Source: Pedobacter sp. PAMC26386
GTDB lineage: Bacteria; Bacteroidota; Bacteroidia; Sphingobacteriales; Sphingobacteriaceae
Reading direction: 5' to 3'
Assembly (NCBI GenBank): GCA_014302835.1
Contig: CP060294.1
Span: 1,674,001 to 1,738,000, forward strand
DNA: 64,000 bases
Made by a program: the position numbers and the translations under genes. Under the pieces are notes generated by a model. That model was not told the DNA's origin, searched no databases, and saw only the letters and a list, made by a program, of their open reading frames with translations. The first letter of the stretch is position 1, and the number at the start of each line of letters is the position of its first letter. Shown piece by piece: positions 10,607 through 19,708 of the stretch.

Positions 10607-11059
10607 ATGATGAACCTACTATCAAAAATTCAGGACTGGGGTGATCACCACCATCCGAAATGGCTGGACTATCTGAGAATAGTTTTAGGCATTACACTGA
10701 TCTGGAAAGGAGTCGCATTTGCGCTCAATCTGCATGCTTTTACCGTCCTGATGGAAAACTCAGGGCTAGGAACAGCAGTAACCATCAGTCTGCTGGCACA
10801 TTTGATTATAGCACTTCATATTATTGGTGGTCTGTTAATCGCTTTAGGGACACATACGCGGCTATTCTGCCTGTTAATTATCCCCATATTAGTTGTTGCA
10901 GTTTTCTATGTTAACTTACCGCAGCAGCAAATATTCAGCCCTTATTCAGAATTCTGGCTTTCGTGCCTGGTTCTGGCTGGTTTAATTTGCTTTCTAATTG
11001 AAGGAGATGGCGTATTGTCTATTGAAACAGTCAGAAAGGCTCCTGCATCACAGCATTAG
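10607..11059 (+). CDS. DoxX family membrane protein
   Basis: About 150 residues with four hydrophobic helices. The N-terminal DYLRIVLGITLIWKG segment is typical of DoxX/DoxD-like proteins. These are small inner-membrane proteins linked to quinone or thiol redox functions; the exact role here is unknown. I chose the ATG at 10607 (the next codon, 10610, is also ATG) over an upstream in-frame TTG at 10556. The gene is monocistronic with its own terminator. Confidence 0.85.
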   Translation: MMNLLSKIQDWGDHHHPKWLDYLRIVLGITLIWKGVAFALNLHAFTVLMENSGLGTAVTISLLAHLIIALHIIGGLLIALGTHTRLFCLLIIPILVVAVFYVNLPQQQIFSPYSEFWLSCLVLAGLICFLIEGDGVLSIETVRKAPASQH

Positions 11060-11097
11060 CTTGACAATTTAAATAATCTAAAGGCTGAAAAAGATCA

Positions 11098-11136
11098 GGC
11101 GGTCTTCTGAGGAAATCAGGAGACCGCTTCTTTTTG
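11098..11136 (+). terminator. Terminator of the DoxX gene
   Basis: GCGGTCTT pairs with GAGACCGC, with an inner CTGA/TCAG extension, and is followed by a T-rich run. Confidence 0.8.
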
Positions 11137-11295
11137 TCTTGATTTTATGCTATCCCTATTAAAAAAAGCTAATTATCTCAATTATTTTCTTTAAGTAATC
11201 AAAATGGACTGGTTTTTGAACAGGTACGAACTGTAAACATATTACAACAAAACTGTTTACTAAATGAACACCGTTAATCATAAAAACTTATTACT

Positions 11296-11730
11296 ATGGA
11301 TTACAAAAAATTAATCAATGACCATCTGGGCAAGCAAACTGATAAAACTCCTGTTGTTGTAGCTTTATTAGCCGGATTAGCAGTTGGAGCAGCCATAGGT
11401 GTTTTATTTGCACCAAGCAGTGGATCAGAAACCAGGAATCTACTGTCAGATAAGACTAAAGATCTTGCAGATAGCGCGAAGGATAAATTGCAGACTTATA
11501 AAGAGAAATTAAAGAATGGTGCGGATCAAATAGCCGACACTGCAAAAGATAAATACCAAACTTACGGCCAAAAGATACAAAACGGAGCTGATGGTCTTGC
11601 AGATTTAAAAGACAGAGCTGTAGAAACTGTGAAATCTAAATTTAGTGAAGCTAAGGATGAGCTGAATGATGCCAAAGAAGAGGTTAAAGATAAAGCTCAC
11701 AATATCAAACGTGATATAGAAAACGCTTAA
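11296..11730 (+). CDS. YtxH domain-containing protein
   Basis: A 144-residue protein. One glycine/alanine-rich membrane helix (about residues 18-42, VVVALLAGLAVGAAIGVLF) ends in APSSGSETR. A long charged, probably coiled-coil or disordered tail follows, with internal repeats (KDKLQTYKEKLKNGADQIAD and KDKYQTYGQKIQNGADGLAD). This layout is typical of YtxH/general-stress proteins of Gram-positives and Bacteroidota. The function is undefined; envelope stress is the usual guess. Confidence 0.87.
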   Translation: MDYKKLINDHLGKQTDKTPVVVALLAGLAVGAAIGVLFAPSSGSETRNLLSDKTKDLADSAKDKLQTYKEKLKNGADQIADTAKDKYQTYGQKIQNGADGLADLKDRAVETVKSKFSEAKDELNDAKEEVKDKAHNIKRDIENA

Positions 11731-11760
11731 TTTTCATTAAACGGGTTAGAATAAAAGATA

Positions 11761-11789
11761 AAAAAACCGGCTATATAGCCGGTTTTTTT
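11761..11789. terminator. Shared two-way terminator
   Basis: A perfect palindrome of A6-CCGGCTA / TAGCCGG-T6 sits between the convergent YtxH gene and the receiver-like gene. It has a T run on either strand, so it can stop both transcripts. Confidence 0.9.
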
Positions 11790-11793
11790 ATTA

Positions 11794-12099
11794 TCATGTA
11801 CCCAAAGCAAGGTGAATTTCCGTATACAACAACCCGCTCCCACCACCATAATGCGGAATAATATGGATTTCAGGATGTATCTTTTTAATCTCGGTCTTCA
11901 GTCTTTCCTCTTCCAAATCAGTTAAACCCGCTCCCAGTAATAAAATCCTGTAAGCTTTTGATTTGCATTGAGCAATCGCTTCTTCACATCCAGAAGCACC
12001 TTCCGCATGCCATGATGCTTGTGCATTCAGCAATCTCAGTACAGTTTGCAAAATATCTGCATGTGTACCAACCACCAAAATCTCTGTCGGGTTCTCCAT
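11794..12099 (-). CDS. Receiver-like protein lacking the phospho-acceptor
   Basis: A 101-residue protein whose start (EILVVGTHADILQTVLRLL) and alternating strand/helix pattern resemble a CheY-type receiver domain. However, the acidic pair after strand 1 and the Asp after strand 3 are missing: strand 3 reads YRILLLGAGLT. It is therefore probably a pseudo-receiver not controlled by phosphorylation, or merely a similar fold. It lies 2 bp downstream of the pirin gene and should be co-transcribed with it. Function unknown. Confidence 0.75.
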   Translation of the reverse strand: MENPTEILVVGTHADILQTVLRLLNAQASWHAEGASGCEEAIAQCKSKAYRILLLGAGLTDLEEERLKTEIKKIHPEIHIIPHYGGGSGLLYTEIHLALGT

Positions 12100-12101
12100 A
12101 A

Positions 12102-12818
12102 TTAAAATTCCATTGGAACATCCATAATTAAGAATTCTGCATCTGATGATGCTTTAACTGTAAATTGATTGGTATCCCAGATTCCAAAACCATCTCTTCT
12201 GGATAAAATCTGATCATTTACTAAAATCTCACCTTCTAAAACAAAGATATAAGCACCATTTCCTTTTTTATGAAAAGTGTAATCTACCTGGCTTCCTTTT
12301 TCCAGCTTACCCAAATTAAACCAAGCGTCCTGATGAATCCATACCCCAGCATCATCTGCATTTGGTGATAAAATCTGTACCAGAGTGTTCGGTTTTTCAG
12401 GCACACTAATTTTTACCTGATCATATCTTGGCTCCACATTTCTTTTATTTGGGAAAACCCAAATCTGTAAAAACTTAACTGCCTGATCTTTGTCTTTATT
12501 ATATTCTGTATGATATATTCCTGTCCCGGCACTCATCACCTGAATCTCTCCTGGTTCAATAGTACCAACATTACCCATACTGTCTTTATGTTCTAAAGTT
12601 CCCGACAAAGGAATAGAAATGATTTCCATATTGTCGTGTGGATGCTCCCCAAAACCCCTTCCTCCATCTACTGAATCATCATTTAAAACTCTTAATGCAC
12701 CAAAATGAACTCTTTCAGGATTGTGGTAACCTGCAAAACTAAAAGTATGATAACTTTTCAACCATCCGTGATCTGCTCCGCCTCTTGACGATGCAGTATG
12801 TAAAACTGTTTGTGCCAT
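12102..12818 (-). CDS. Pirin family protein
   Basis: A 238-residue bicupin of the pirin/YhhW type. Iron-ligand signatures are in the N-terminal cupin: GEHPHDNMEII and GIYHTEYN. Bacterial pirins such as YhhW can oxidise quercetin; in vivo roles are mostly unknown. Length matches the family. First gene of a two-gene unit with the receiver-like protein. Confidence 0.93.
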   Translation of the reverse strand: MAQTVLHTASSRGGADHGWLKSYHTFSFAGYHNPERVHFGALRVLNDDSVDGGRGFGEHPHDNMEIISIPLSGTLEHKDSMGNVGTIEPGEIQVMSAGTGIYHTEYNKDKDQAVKFLQIWVFPNKRNVEPRYDQVKISVPEKPNTLVQILSPNADDAGVWIHQDAWFNLGKLEKGSQVDYTFHKKGNGAYIFVLEGEILVNDQILSRRDGFGIWDTNQFTVKASSDAEFLIMDVPMEF

Positions 12819-12900
12819 AATCTTATTCCTTTTTTGTTAAACAAATTTACCACCTATAATCTTACTGCATCTTACCATAGATTAAGAAATGAAGGAATTG

Positions 12901-14772
12901 TTATAACGCGATCTTGTAACCTAATGTTGCCCATACACCCGGCATAGGTACTGCCCCCGCCTGAATAAAATTCACATCAAATATATTTGATGCATCTGCA
13001 TAAATACTGCTACGCTTTAATTTGTAGGTCAGCCTGGCATCCATGACCGTGTAATCCTTATAATTGATACGTTCACAATATCTGGCTGTTATTGTTAGCG
13101 CCATTACTTTCAGAAACTCAGCATTGACTGTAGCCGTAAGCTGATTTTTCAAAGATTCTACCGCATAACGAGAAATATTAGCTTCGGGCAATGTTGTTTT
13201 GACTTTAGGATCCAGGTAAGTATAAGCAAGGCCAAATCTCAGGCTATTTAAAATAGTCACATTTTGAAGGACACCTGTATTGTAATCTGCACTCAGCGTG
13301 TAGCCCATTGTATTTAATTCACTGAAATTTTTAGGCTGCCACGGATCTGTAGTTTTATCTTTCACCCAGTCAATAAAATTAGTGATTCTGCGTTTAAATA
13401 AACTTGCGTTTAAGACGAAATGCGTAGAGTTGTATTTAATTCCTCCTTCAATATAACGCGATTTCTCTGGTTGTAACTGGTCATTTCCAATATTAGTTGG
13501 CCCTTTATAATAAAGATCTGTAAAAGTTGGTAAACGTTGCCCTGTTCCAACATTCACAAAGACCTTCCAGTTTCCATAAAATGTATAACCTGCATCAATA
13601 CCAGGAAAAGCCTGCCATCCGTAATCAGAATTATAATTCACATAACTACCTGCATTAATCAGCAAGTTTTTGACAAGGTCAAATTTATACTCTCCGTAAA
13701 TACCGGCGTTATCCCTGTTCCTTTTACCAAGATTAGTACTGTTGATCTTTTCTTTTCTAGCTTCTAGTCCTAATCCGAATTCACCAATTTCTGTCTGGAA
13801 ACTATTGTTTAGCTCCGCACTCAAAACCTGAGTAACATGGTGGTTGTGGAATTTGTCGGGACTCTGTTTGATATAAAGATAATCGTCGACATTATTTCTA
13901 TAGCTCAGTCTTGGCATCAGAGTCCAGAAAGATGTCAGTTGTGTTTTATAAGCAATAGCTGCAAGTGCTGTTTTTACTGTTTCTTCAGCTTCTTTATCAC
14001 CCGGAGATGAGTAATAGCCATTTGCACCAAATTTATTATGAATATAACCACCTGTAATATCCAGCTGATCTGTTTTCCCTACATTAACCTTTCCCTCATA
14101 AAAGAGTTTCTGGTTATTGAAAGCTGTATTGTAACGGTAACCATTTCCAGCTTCTTGCCCAATAGAGAAAAGATGATTCGATTCTTTTAAGGCTAGTGTT
14201 CCTGTAGCACGGATTCCATAATTCGCATATGTATCTCCGCTTACCTCATCCTTTTTGAAACTGCTACCGGTAAATACATTCGCAGAAACTCCGGTTTTAG
14301 TTACAGCCTTAGTCACAATATTAATTGCGCCAGTGAGTGCATTTATACCATAGATACGGGATGCTGATCCTCTTAATACCTCTATATGATCGATATCATC
14401 CATGGAGATTGGTAGGTTCATCATATTGTGACCAGTTTGAGGATCCGAAACCTTAACCCCATTGATGAGAACCAGTGTTTGATCAAAAGTTCCGCCATCA
14501 ATACTAATATCAGCCTGCACTCCACCAGGGCCGCGCTGACGGACATCTACACCGGTCACGTAACTTAGTAATTCACTAATTGATCTGGATGGCAGATTTT
14601 TGATTTGCTGATTGTCTATAATCCAGATATTACGGTTTTGCTTGGAGAACGGAAGTTTCAGTCGGTTCTCTCTGACCATCACTTCGTTTAGATTTTTTGT
14701 GGTATCACTTTGTGCTTCTGCATAACCAGCAGACAGACATAGCGCGACCAGAACAGGTATCATTTTCTTCAT
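12901..14772 (-). CDS. TonB-dependent receptor, BtuB-like
   Basis: A 623-residue outer-membrane receptor. The signal peptide is about residues 1-20 (cleavage after YAEA). A TonB-box-like stretch LNEVMVREN is followed by a plug domain to about residue 155 (SISELLSYVTGVDVRQRG, LRGSASRIYG) and a C-terminal barrel ending in aromatic/hydrophobic residues. Size and plug resemble vitamin B12/siderophore receptors. No cobalamin riboswitch is evident in the 105 bp upstream, so the ligand stays open. It is monocistronic. Confidence 0.9.
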   Translation of the reverse strand: MKKMIPVLVALCLSAGYAEAQSDTTKNLNEVMVRENRLKLPFSKQNRNIWIIDNQQIKNLPSRSISELLSYVTGVDVRQRGPGGVQADISIDGGTFDQTLVLINGVKVSDPQTGHNMMNLPISMDDIDHIEVLRGSASRIYGINALTGAINIVTKAVTKTGVSANVFTGSSFKKDEVSGDTYANYGIRATGTLALKESNHLFSIGQEAGNGYRYNTAFNNQKLFYEGKVNVGKTDQLDITGGYIHNKFGANGYYSSPGDKEAEETVKTALAAIAYKTQLTSFWTLMPRLSYRNNVDDYLYIKQSPDKFHNHHVTQVLSAELNNSFQTEIGEFGLGLEARKEKINSTNLGKRNRDNAGIYGEYKFDLVKNLLINAGSYVNYNSDYGWQAFPGIDAGYTFYGNWKVFVNVGTGQRLPTFTDLYYKGPTNIGNDQLQPEKSRYIEGGIKYNSTHFVLNASLFKRRITNFIDWVKDKTTDPWQPKNFSELNTMGYTLSADYNTGVLQNVTILNSLRFGLAYTYLDPKVKTTLPEANISRYAVESLKNQLTATVNAEFLKVMALTITARYCERINYKDYTVMDARLTYKLKRSSIYADASNIFDVNFIQAGAVPMPGVWATLGYKIAL

Positions 14773-14877
14773 ATTCGATTAAAATTGGTGCGAATATAGG
14801 AAATCATTGTCCAGATAGTTTAGAATCCTTCTATTTAACTCTTCAGGAGACCTGGTTTAACTAATTAGCAGAGGCAA

Positions 14878-15501
14878 TTAATTAGAAGGTCTTAAAAATT
14901 TCACGGAAAGCGCTGAGCCAGTACCAATTATAGCACCCGCTGCAACATCAGACGGATAATGAACTCCTAAATACATCCTGGAATAACCCATGGAGCCAGC
15001 CCACAAATAGGCAGGTACAACAACATACCATTTATGGTAAACCTGCGATAGCGCAGTTGCGGTAGCAAAAGAAGAAGAAGTATGTCCGGATGGAAAAGAA
15101 GTTTGACCCGGATGATAAACTGCATTGATTTTAATCTGACCTAAAAATGGTCTTGGCCGTTTAACGATTTTCTTAATCACCATAGTCAGCAGTAAATTCA
15201 CTGCTGAGCTGCTGGCAATATAACATGCATTCTGACGGGTTCCTTTGTCATTATCAATCACTCCAGCCGCAAATATCCCTGCCGGAATTGCTGCATTAAT
15301 GAGATTATTATACTTGGACAAGAAAAAAAACACGTTTGTTTTCTCCGGGGTTCTATGCTCAGAAAGACCAATCAGAATCCGGTCATCAATCCGTTGTATA
15401 GGATTTTGTGGAGATAACCCAGTTTGCGCAACTGATTTAAATGGTATTGCAGCGCAGAAACCCAGCTGCAATACCATATATTTAATAAAAAGTCTAACCA
15501 T
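14878..15501 (-). CDS. PAP2 family phosphatase (membrane)
   Basis: A 207-residue type-2 phosphatidic acid phosphatase with an N-terminal signal/anchor. All three catalytic motifs are visible: KX6RP (Lys110 to Arg117-Pro118), PSGH at 137-140, and SRX5HX3D (Ser174, His181, Asp185). Such enzymes remove phosphate from lipid phosphates, such as undecaprenyl pyrophosphate, at the periplasmic face. It follows the DsbA-like gene by 3 bp and is probably co-transcribed with it. Confidence 0.93.
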   Translation of the reverse strand: MVRLFIKYMVLQLGFCAAIPFKSVAQTGLSPQNPIQRIDDRILIGLSEHRTPEKTNVFFFLSKYNNLINAAIPAGIFAAGVIDNDKGTRQNACYIASSSAVNLLLTMVIKKIVKRPRPFLGQIKINAVYHPGQTSFPSGHTSSSFATATALSQVYHKWYVVVPAYLWAGSMGYSRMYLGVHYPSDVAAGAIIGTGSALSVKFLRPSN

Positions 15502-15504
15502 TAC

Positions 15505-16161
15505 TTAGACCCCTGGTTCTGCTGCTAAACTGGTAGTCCAGGCTTGTTCAAGCGCACCTAAAAATGTTGCAGGAGGCTGTGCGCCAGAAACTGCTAATTT
15601 TTGATCCAGAATAAAGAATGGAACGCCACTAATGCCAATCTGCTGTGCAATTTGCTCATCTGCATGTACTTCATTCGTAAAAGTGTCACCAGTCAGCATT
15701 GTTTCAATTTCAGCCGGCGCTAATCCGGCGGCCTTACCTGCTGCTATTAAAACAGCCCGATCGTCAATATTTTTGCCCTTAGTAAAGTGTGCAATAAATA
15801 ATTGCTCTTCCACCTCATTGTCAAGTCCTTTAGTTTTAGCCAGTTGAATTAAACGGTGTGCATTAAACGAATTAGCAATTACAACCTGGTCAAAATCAAA
15901 CTTCAAACCAACTTCTGTAGCCGCGTTAATCACTTGTTCATGCATTTGCACTGACCACTCTCTGGTTTGTCCTTTTTTCTCGGCCAGATAATCATAAGCA
16001 TTCAACTCTGGTCTGGTCTGTACGTTGGGATCCAGCTCAAAACTATGCCATTCTATCTCTATCTGATCTTTATGCTCAAACTGTTCCAATGCCAGTTCAA
16101 ATTTCCTTTTTCCTATATAACAAAATGGACAGTTTACGTCCGACCAAATATCTACTTTCAT
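15505..16161 (-). CDS. DsbA family oxidoreductase (FrnE-like)
   Basis: A 218-residue cytoplasmic thioredoxin-fold protein of the DsbA/FrnE group (2-hydroxychromene isomerase-like). The redox motif CPFC is at residues 11-14 and the cis-Pro loop is GISGVPFFI. No signal peptide is present. It is probably a thiol oxidoreductase in oxidative-stress responses. The FMN-reductase gene lies 18 bp upstream on the same strand, suggesting a small redox operon. Confidence 0.92.
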   Translation of the reverse strand: MKVDIWSDVNCPFCYIGKRKFELALEQFEHKDQIEIEWHSFELDPNVQTRPELNAYDYLAEKKGQTREWSVQMHEQVINAATEVGLKFDFDQVVIANSFNAHRLIQLAKTKGLDNEVEEQLFIAHFTKGKNIDDRAVLIAAGKAAGLAPAEIETMLTGDTFTNEVHADEQIAQQIGISGVPFFILDQKLAVSGAQPPATFLGALEQAWTTSLAAEPGV

Positions 16162-16179
16162 TTCATTTGTTTTATAAGG

Positions 16180-16749
16180 CTATATATCAGCCTTGATCAG
16201 TTTTAATCCTTTAGTCCACCTCACTAATTCTTTGAGCATCACTAATGCGGCTCTTTCAGAACGCTCATGCGGCATAAAAACATCGTTCTCGTTAATTAAT
16301 TCTGTAAAGAACGAAAAGTTCACTGCTTCGTACAAAGGTACCATTTTAAAAGTGCTCAAATCATTTTTCAATGCATTAGCTGCTCTTGTACCCGCAGAAA
16401 CACCACCGTAGCTCACAATTCCGGCAGCTTTATAATTCCACTCTTTATACAGATATTCCAGCGCATTTCTTAAGGGCGAAGGGTATCCAAAATCATATTC
16501 ACCAGTTACAAAAATAAACGCATCAGCCTCGTCAATTTTGGCGCTCCATTTTTTAGTATGCTCATGTTCATATTTCTGCATTGCAGGATGATTGATTTCA
16601 TCCATTAATGGCAGATTCAATATACCTAAATCTATTAATTCAACCTCAAAGGCATTTGATTTTTTTGCTATTTCAACAATCCAATCTGCTACAAGAGGCC
16701 CTTTTCTACCTGGTCTTACTGTAGCGCTGATAATTTTCAGTTTATCCAT
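16180..16749 (-). CDS. NADPH-dependent FMN reductase family protein
   Basis: A 189-residue flavodoxin-fold protein. The N-terminal SATVRPGRKGPLVADWI segment is the FMN phosphate loop, and FVTGEYDFGYPSPLRNALEYL is the typical family segment (usually TPEYN). Members reduce FMN, azo compounds, quinones or chromate with NAD(P)H; the physiological substrate is unknown. First gene of a probable operon with the DsbA-like and PAP2 genes. Confidence 0.92.
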   Translation of the reverse strand: MDKLKIISATVRPGRKGPLVADWIVEIAKKSNAFEVELIDLGILNLPLMDEINHPAMQKYEHEHTKKWSAKIDEADAFIFVTGEYDFGYPSPLRNALEYLYKEWNYKAAGIVSYGGVSAGTRAANALKNDLSTFKMVPLYEAVNFSFFTELINENDVFMPHERSERAALVMLKELVRWTKGLKLIKADI

Positions 16750-16790
16750 GATTGCTTATTTAGATTTAAGGTTCAATTGAATAATTTTAC

Positions 16791-17810
16791 TTAGTGACTT
16801 ACTTTAAAAATCGTAGTTTGCTTATAGGTTTCCCCTGGTAATAGGATGGTTGTTGGGAATGCCGGGATATTTACACTGTTTGGGTAATGCTGTGTTTCTA
16901 TACAAAAAGCTTCAAATGGTGCATAACCTTTTCCACCTCTGCCAATTGCGGTATTCAAATACTTTGCAGTATAAAAATGAGCCACAGGTTCTGTTGTATA
17001 TACTTCTAGTTTCAACCTTGAAGATGCTTCTGTAGTTTCTGAAGCCAATCCCAACTCTCCATAAGGTTTATCCAGTATAAAACTCTGATCGTATCCTTCT
17101 CCCGGATCCCAATCCTGTCCTATAAGTTTACCCCCCAGAAAATCATGATTTGTACCGGTTACAGGGATCAACTTGCCGGTTACGACATAATCAGCGTCCT
17201 GTTCCAGGTAATTACTTGCAGGCATTCTCAAATGATGACCTGCAATATTACCTCCGTTTTTATTTAAATTGAAATAAGTATGATGTGTCAGATTAATTGC
17301 TGTTGCAGCATCAGTAAATGCCTTGTAATCAAGTATTAGCTCATCGGCATCAGACAATTTAAAAGTAAGCTGTACAGTCAGGTTACCAGGAAAACCTTCT
17401 TCCCCATCAGGACTTACATACTGCAAAGTTAAACTCGGGTCAACAGTTGGCAGGATATCCCACACTTTTTTATCGAAACCTGATTCTCCCCCATGAAGAC
17501 CTCTGGCCATCACATAGTCTTTACCATTTATGCTGAATTTTCCATCCTTAATCCGGTTAGAATAACGTCCGACAATAACACCCAGATAAGGATAATCGGC
17601 AAGATAATCCTCGTTCAGATAACCATCAATATCATCAAAACCCAAAATTACATCCTGTTTTTCGCCTTTTGCATTGGTAATCACAAACTCACTGACAATA
17701 GCACCGTAATTATATATTTTAACCTTGCTGCCAAGGCTATTGGTAAGCTCTACCGCGAAGATTTCTTTTCCATCAATAAATCGCCCGGTGCTAATTTGAT
17801 TTTCTTTCAT
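16791..17810 (-). CDS. galM: Aldose 1-epimerase (galactose mutarotase)
   Basis: A 339-residue enzyme that interconverts alpha- and beta-anomers of galactose or glucose, feeding galactokinase. Catalytic landmarks are His in NLTHHTYFNLN, the GYDQSFIL segment, and Glu in AFCIETQHYPNSVN. No signal peptide is seen. It is divergent from galK across 150 bp, so the two probably share a control region. Confidence 0.95.
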   Translation of the reverse strand: MKENQISTGRFIDGKEIFAVELTNSLGSKVKIYNYGAIVSEFVITNAKGEKQDVILGFDDIDGYLNEDYLADYPYLGVIVGRYSNRIKDGKFSINGKDYVMARGLHGGESGFDKKVWDILPTVDPSLTLQYVSPDGEEGFPGNLTVQLTFKLSDADELILDYKAFTDAATAINLTHHTYFNLNKNGGNIAGHHLRMPASNYLEQDADYVVTGKLIPVTGTNHDFLGGKLIGQDWDPGEGYDQSFILDKPYGELGLASETTEASSRLKLEVYTTEPVAHFYTAKYLNTAIGRGGKGYAPFEAFCIETQHYPNSVNIPAFPTTILLPGETYKQTTIFKVSH

Positions 17811-17960
17811 AAAACGTATATTAGTCGATATTTACAATAACAATACTACAAATAATACCCGCAAATTTTAAACTCACAGCAACATTTAATCAGTTTAAAT
17901 TTGTTTTTTAATCAGTATTCGTTATTCAATTAACCAACCAAACCAAAAACAGGACAATAA

Positions 17961-19112
17961 ATGAAATCTGAACTATCCAGTAAATTCTTTGATACCTATG
18001 GTCAGCAACCTGCGGCCACTTATTTTACTCCCGGTCGTGTAAATCTGATTGGTGAACATATTGATTATAACGGAGGTTTAGTTTTACCCTGTGCAATTAC
18101 CTTAGGTACATGGCTTTGCCTTGCACCTAACAATGATCAGGTCATCCGGTTTAAGAGTCTGAATTTCCCTGAAGAAGCAGTTATCCCTTTACAGCCTGCT
18201 TATATTAAAGAAGGTATGGGATGGTACAATTATCCATTAGGAGTTTTCAATGAAATCCTTAAAAACTTTCAGATTCCAGTCGGGTTTGATCTTTTGTATG
18301 CTGGAAATATCCCAGTAGGTTCTGGTTTATCATCTTCAGCTTCGATAGAAGTCGTAACTGCCTACGCGCTGACCGCTTACCTGGGTCTGGACTATGACCG
18401 CCTGGCATTAGTTAAATTGGCTCAAAAAGTAGAAAATGAGTTTATTGGTGTGAACAGTGGGATTATGGATCAGTTCGCTGTGGCATTTGGTGAAAAAGAT
18501 AAAGCCATTGTCCTCAACTGCGACACCCTGAAGTATAAAATTGTAGACTGTAATCTTGATGGCCATGTATTGACCATTATCAATACTAATAAACCGAGAG
18601 AACTAGCGGAATCCAAATACAACGAAAGAGTAGCTGAATGCCAGATCGCTCTTAAAGCGCTGAATCAGGAGATCACGCTCAATAACTTATGTGAATTGAC
18701 TGCTGATAAATTCGCACTTCACAGCCATCTGATTACTGATGAAACAATACTGAAACGTGCAACTCATGTAATTAAAGAAAATGACAGGGTTAATCTTGCT
18801 GCAAAAGCACTAAATAATGGCGATCTTGAAGAATTTGGCCGTTTAATGTATGCTTCTCATCAATCCCTTAAAGATTTATATGAGGTAACAGGCAAAGAGC
18901 TCGATACTGTTGTTGATTTTTGTTCTACCTATCCCGATGTTACAGGTGCAAGAATGACTGGTGCTGGTTTTGGTGGTTGTGCAATTGCTATTCTTAAAAA
19001 AGAAGCAGAAGCAGATTTCAGAAAAAAGCTAACGGCATATTATACTGAACACATTGGTTACACACCGGATGTATATATCAGTGAAATTGGCGATGGAGCT
19101 ACCACAATTTAA
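17961..19112 (+). CDS. galK: Galactokinase
   Basis: A 383-residue GHMP kinase that phosphorylates galactose to galactose-1-phosphate in the Leloir pathway. It has the galactokinase signature GRVNLIGEHIDYNGG (from about residue 25), the ATP loop PVGSGLSSSASIEV, and the C-terminal MTGAGFGGCAI motif. Length is typical. It is followed after 15 bp by the RNA methylase gene, which appears to have its own promoter. Confidence 0.97.
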   Translation: MKSELSSKFFDTYGQQPAATYFTPGRVNLIGEHIDYNGGLVLPCAITLGTWLCLAPNNDQVIRFKSLNFPEEAVIPLQPAYIKEGMGWYNYPLGVFNEILKNFQIPVGFDLLYAGNIPVGSGLSSSASIEVVTAYALTAYLGLDYDRLALVKLAQKVENEFIGVNSGIMDQFAVAFGEKDKAIVLNCDTLKYKIVDCNLDGHVLTIINTNKPRELAESKYNERVAECQIALKALNQEITLNNLCELTADKFALHSHLITDETILKRATHVIKENDRVNLAAKALNNGDLEEFGRLMYASHQSLKDLYEVTGKELDTVVDFCSTYPDVTGARMTGAGFGGCAIAILKKEAEADFRKKLTAYYTEHIGYTPDVYISEIGDGATTI

Positions 19113-19115
19113 TTC

Positions 19116-19123
19116 TATTTTTG
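19116..19123 (+). promoter_or_regulatory. Bacteroidota -7 box (TATTTTTG) directly before the methylase ATG
   Basis: TATTTTTG fits TAnnTTTG and ends 4 nt before the ATG at 19128. Measured against the SRP RNA promoter in this window, transcription would start at the ATG itself. No TTTG lies at the right distance upstream, so the promoter call is moderate. Confidence 0.45.
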
Positions 19124-19127
19124 CGCC

Positions 19128-19658
19128 ATGCAGAAATTAAAGACAGCTGAATTAAACCGTGTAGGTATAGAGGAATTTAAAGAACAGGATAAACTACCGG
19201 TAGTTGTAATACTTGATAATGTACGGAGCATGAATAATGTGGGATCTGCTTTTAGAACCGCTGATGGTTTTGCGATAGAGAAAATCATTCTTTGTGGAAT
19301 CACTGCGCAGCCTCCGCACCGTGAAATTGAGAAAACAGCTATTGGTGCAACACAGTCTGTTGCATGGGTGCATTATGAGGAGACACTGGATGCAATCAGA
19401 GAACTGAGAAAAGATGGATATGAAATTATCGCTATTGAACAGGCAATAGACAGCATTATGTTAAACACTTTTATACCAGATCAGGCTAAAAAATATGCAT
19501 TGATCTTTGGAAACGAGGTTAACGGAGTAAGTGATGAAGTAATGGCAGAAATTGATAAATGTATTGAAATACCTCAGTTTGGCACTAAACATTCCTTTAA
19601 TATTGTCGTTTCCGCCGGAATCGTTTTGTGGGATTTTTACGCTAAGTTACGCTTGTAA
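19128..19658 (+). CDS. TrmH/SpoU family RNA 2'-O-methyltransferase
   Basis: A 176-residue SPOUT methyltransferase. The three family motifs are clear: motif 1 NNVGSAFRTADGF, motif 2 LIFGNEVNGVSDEVM, and motif 3 IPQFGTKHSFNIVVSAGI, forming the knotted SAM site. It should methylate a ribose 2'-OH in tRNA or rRNA; the exact site is unknown. A -7 box abuts the start codon, suggesting a leaderless transcript independent of galK. Confidence 0.93.
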   Translation: MQKLKTAELNRVGIEEFKEQDKLPVVVILDNVRSMNNVGSAFRTADGFAIEKIILCGITAQPPHREIEKTAIGATQSVAWVHYEETLDAIRELRKDGYEIIAIEQAIDSIMLNTFIPDQAKKYALIFGNEVNGVSDEVMAEIDKCIEIPQFGTKHSFNIVVSAGIVLWDFYAKLRL

Positions 19659-19664
19659 AGCAAA

Positions 19665-19708
19665 ATGAATAAAGCAGCAGGTTTTTCACTGTCTGCTGCT
19701 TTATTCAT
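19665..19708. terminator. Two-way terminator between methylase and lipoprotein genes
   Basis: Perfect 16-bp arms (19665-19680 and 19693-19708) with a 12-nt loop lie between two convergent stop codons. Confidence 0.88.

Noticed and set aside
14773..14877. Cobalamin riboswitch ahead of the BtuB-like receptor
   Set aside because: The 105 bp upstream is too short and lacks the conserved B12-box sequence.
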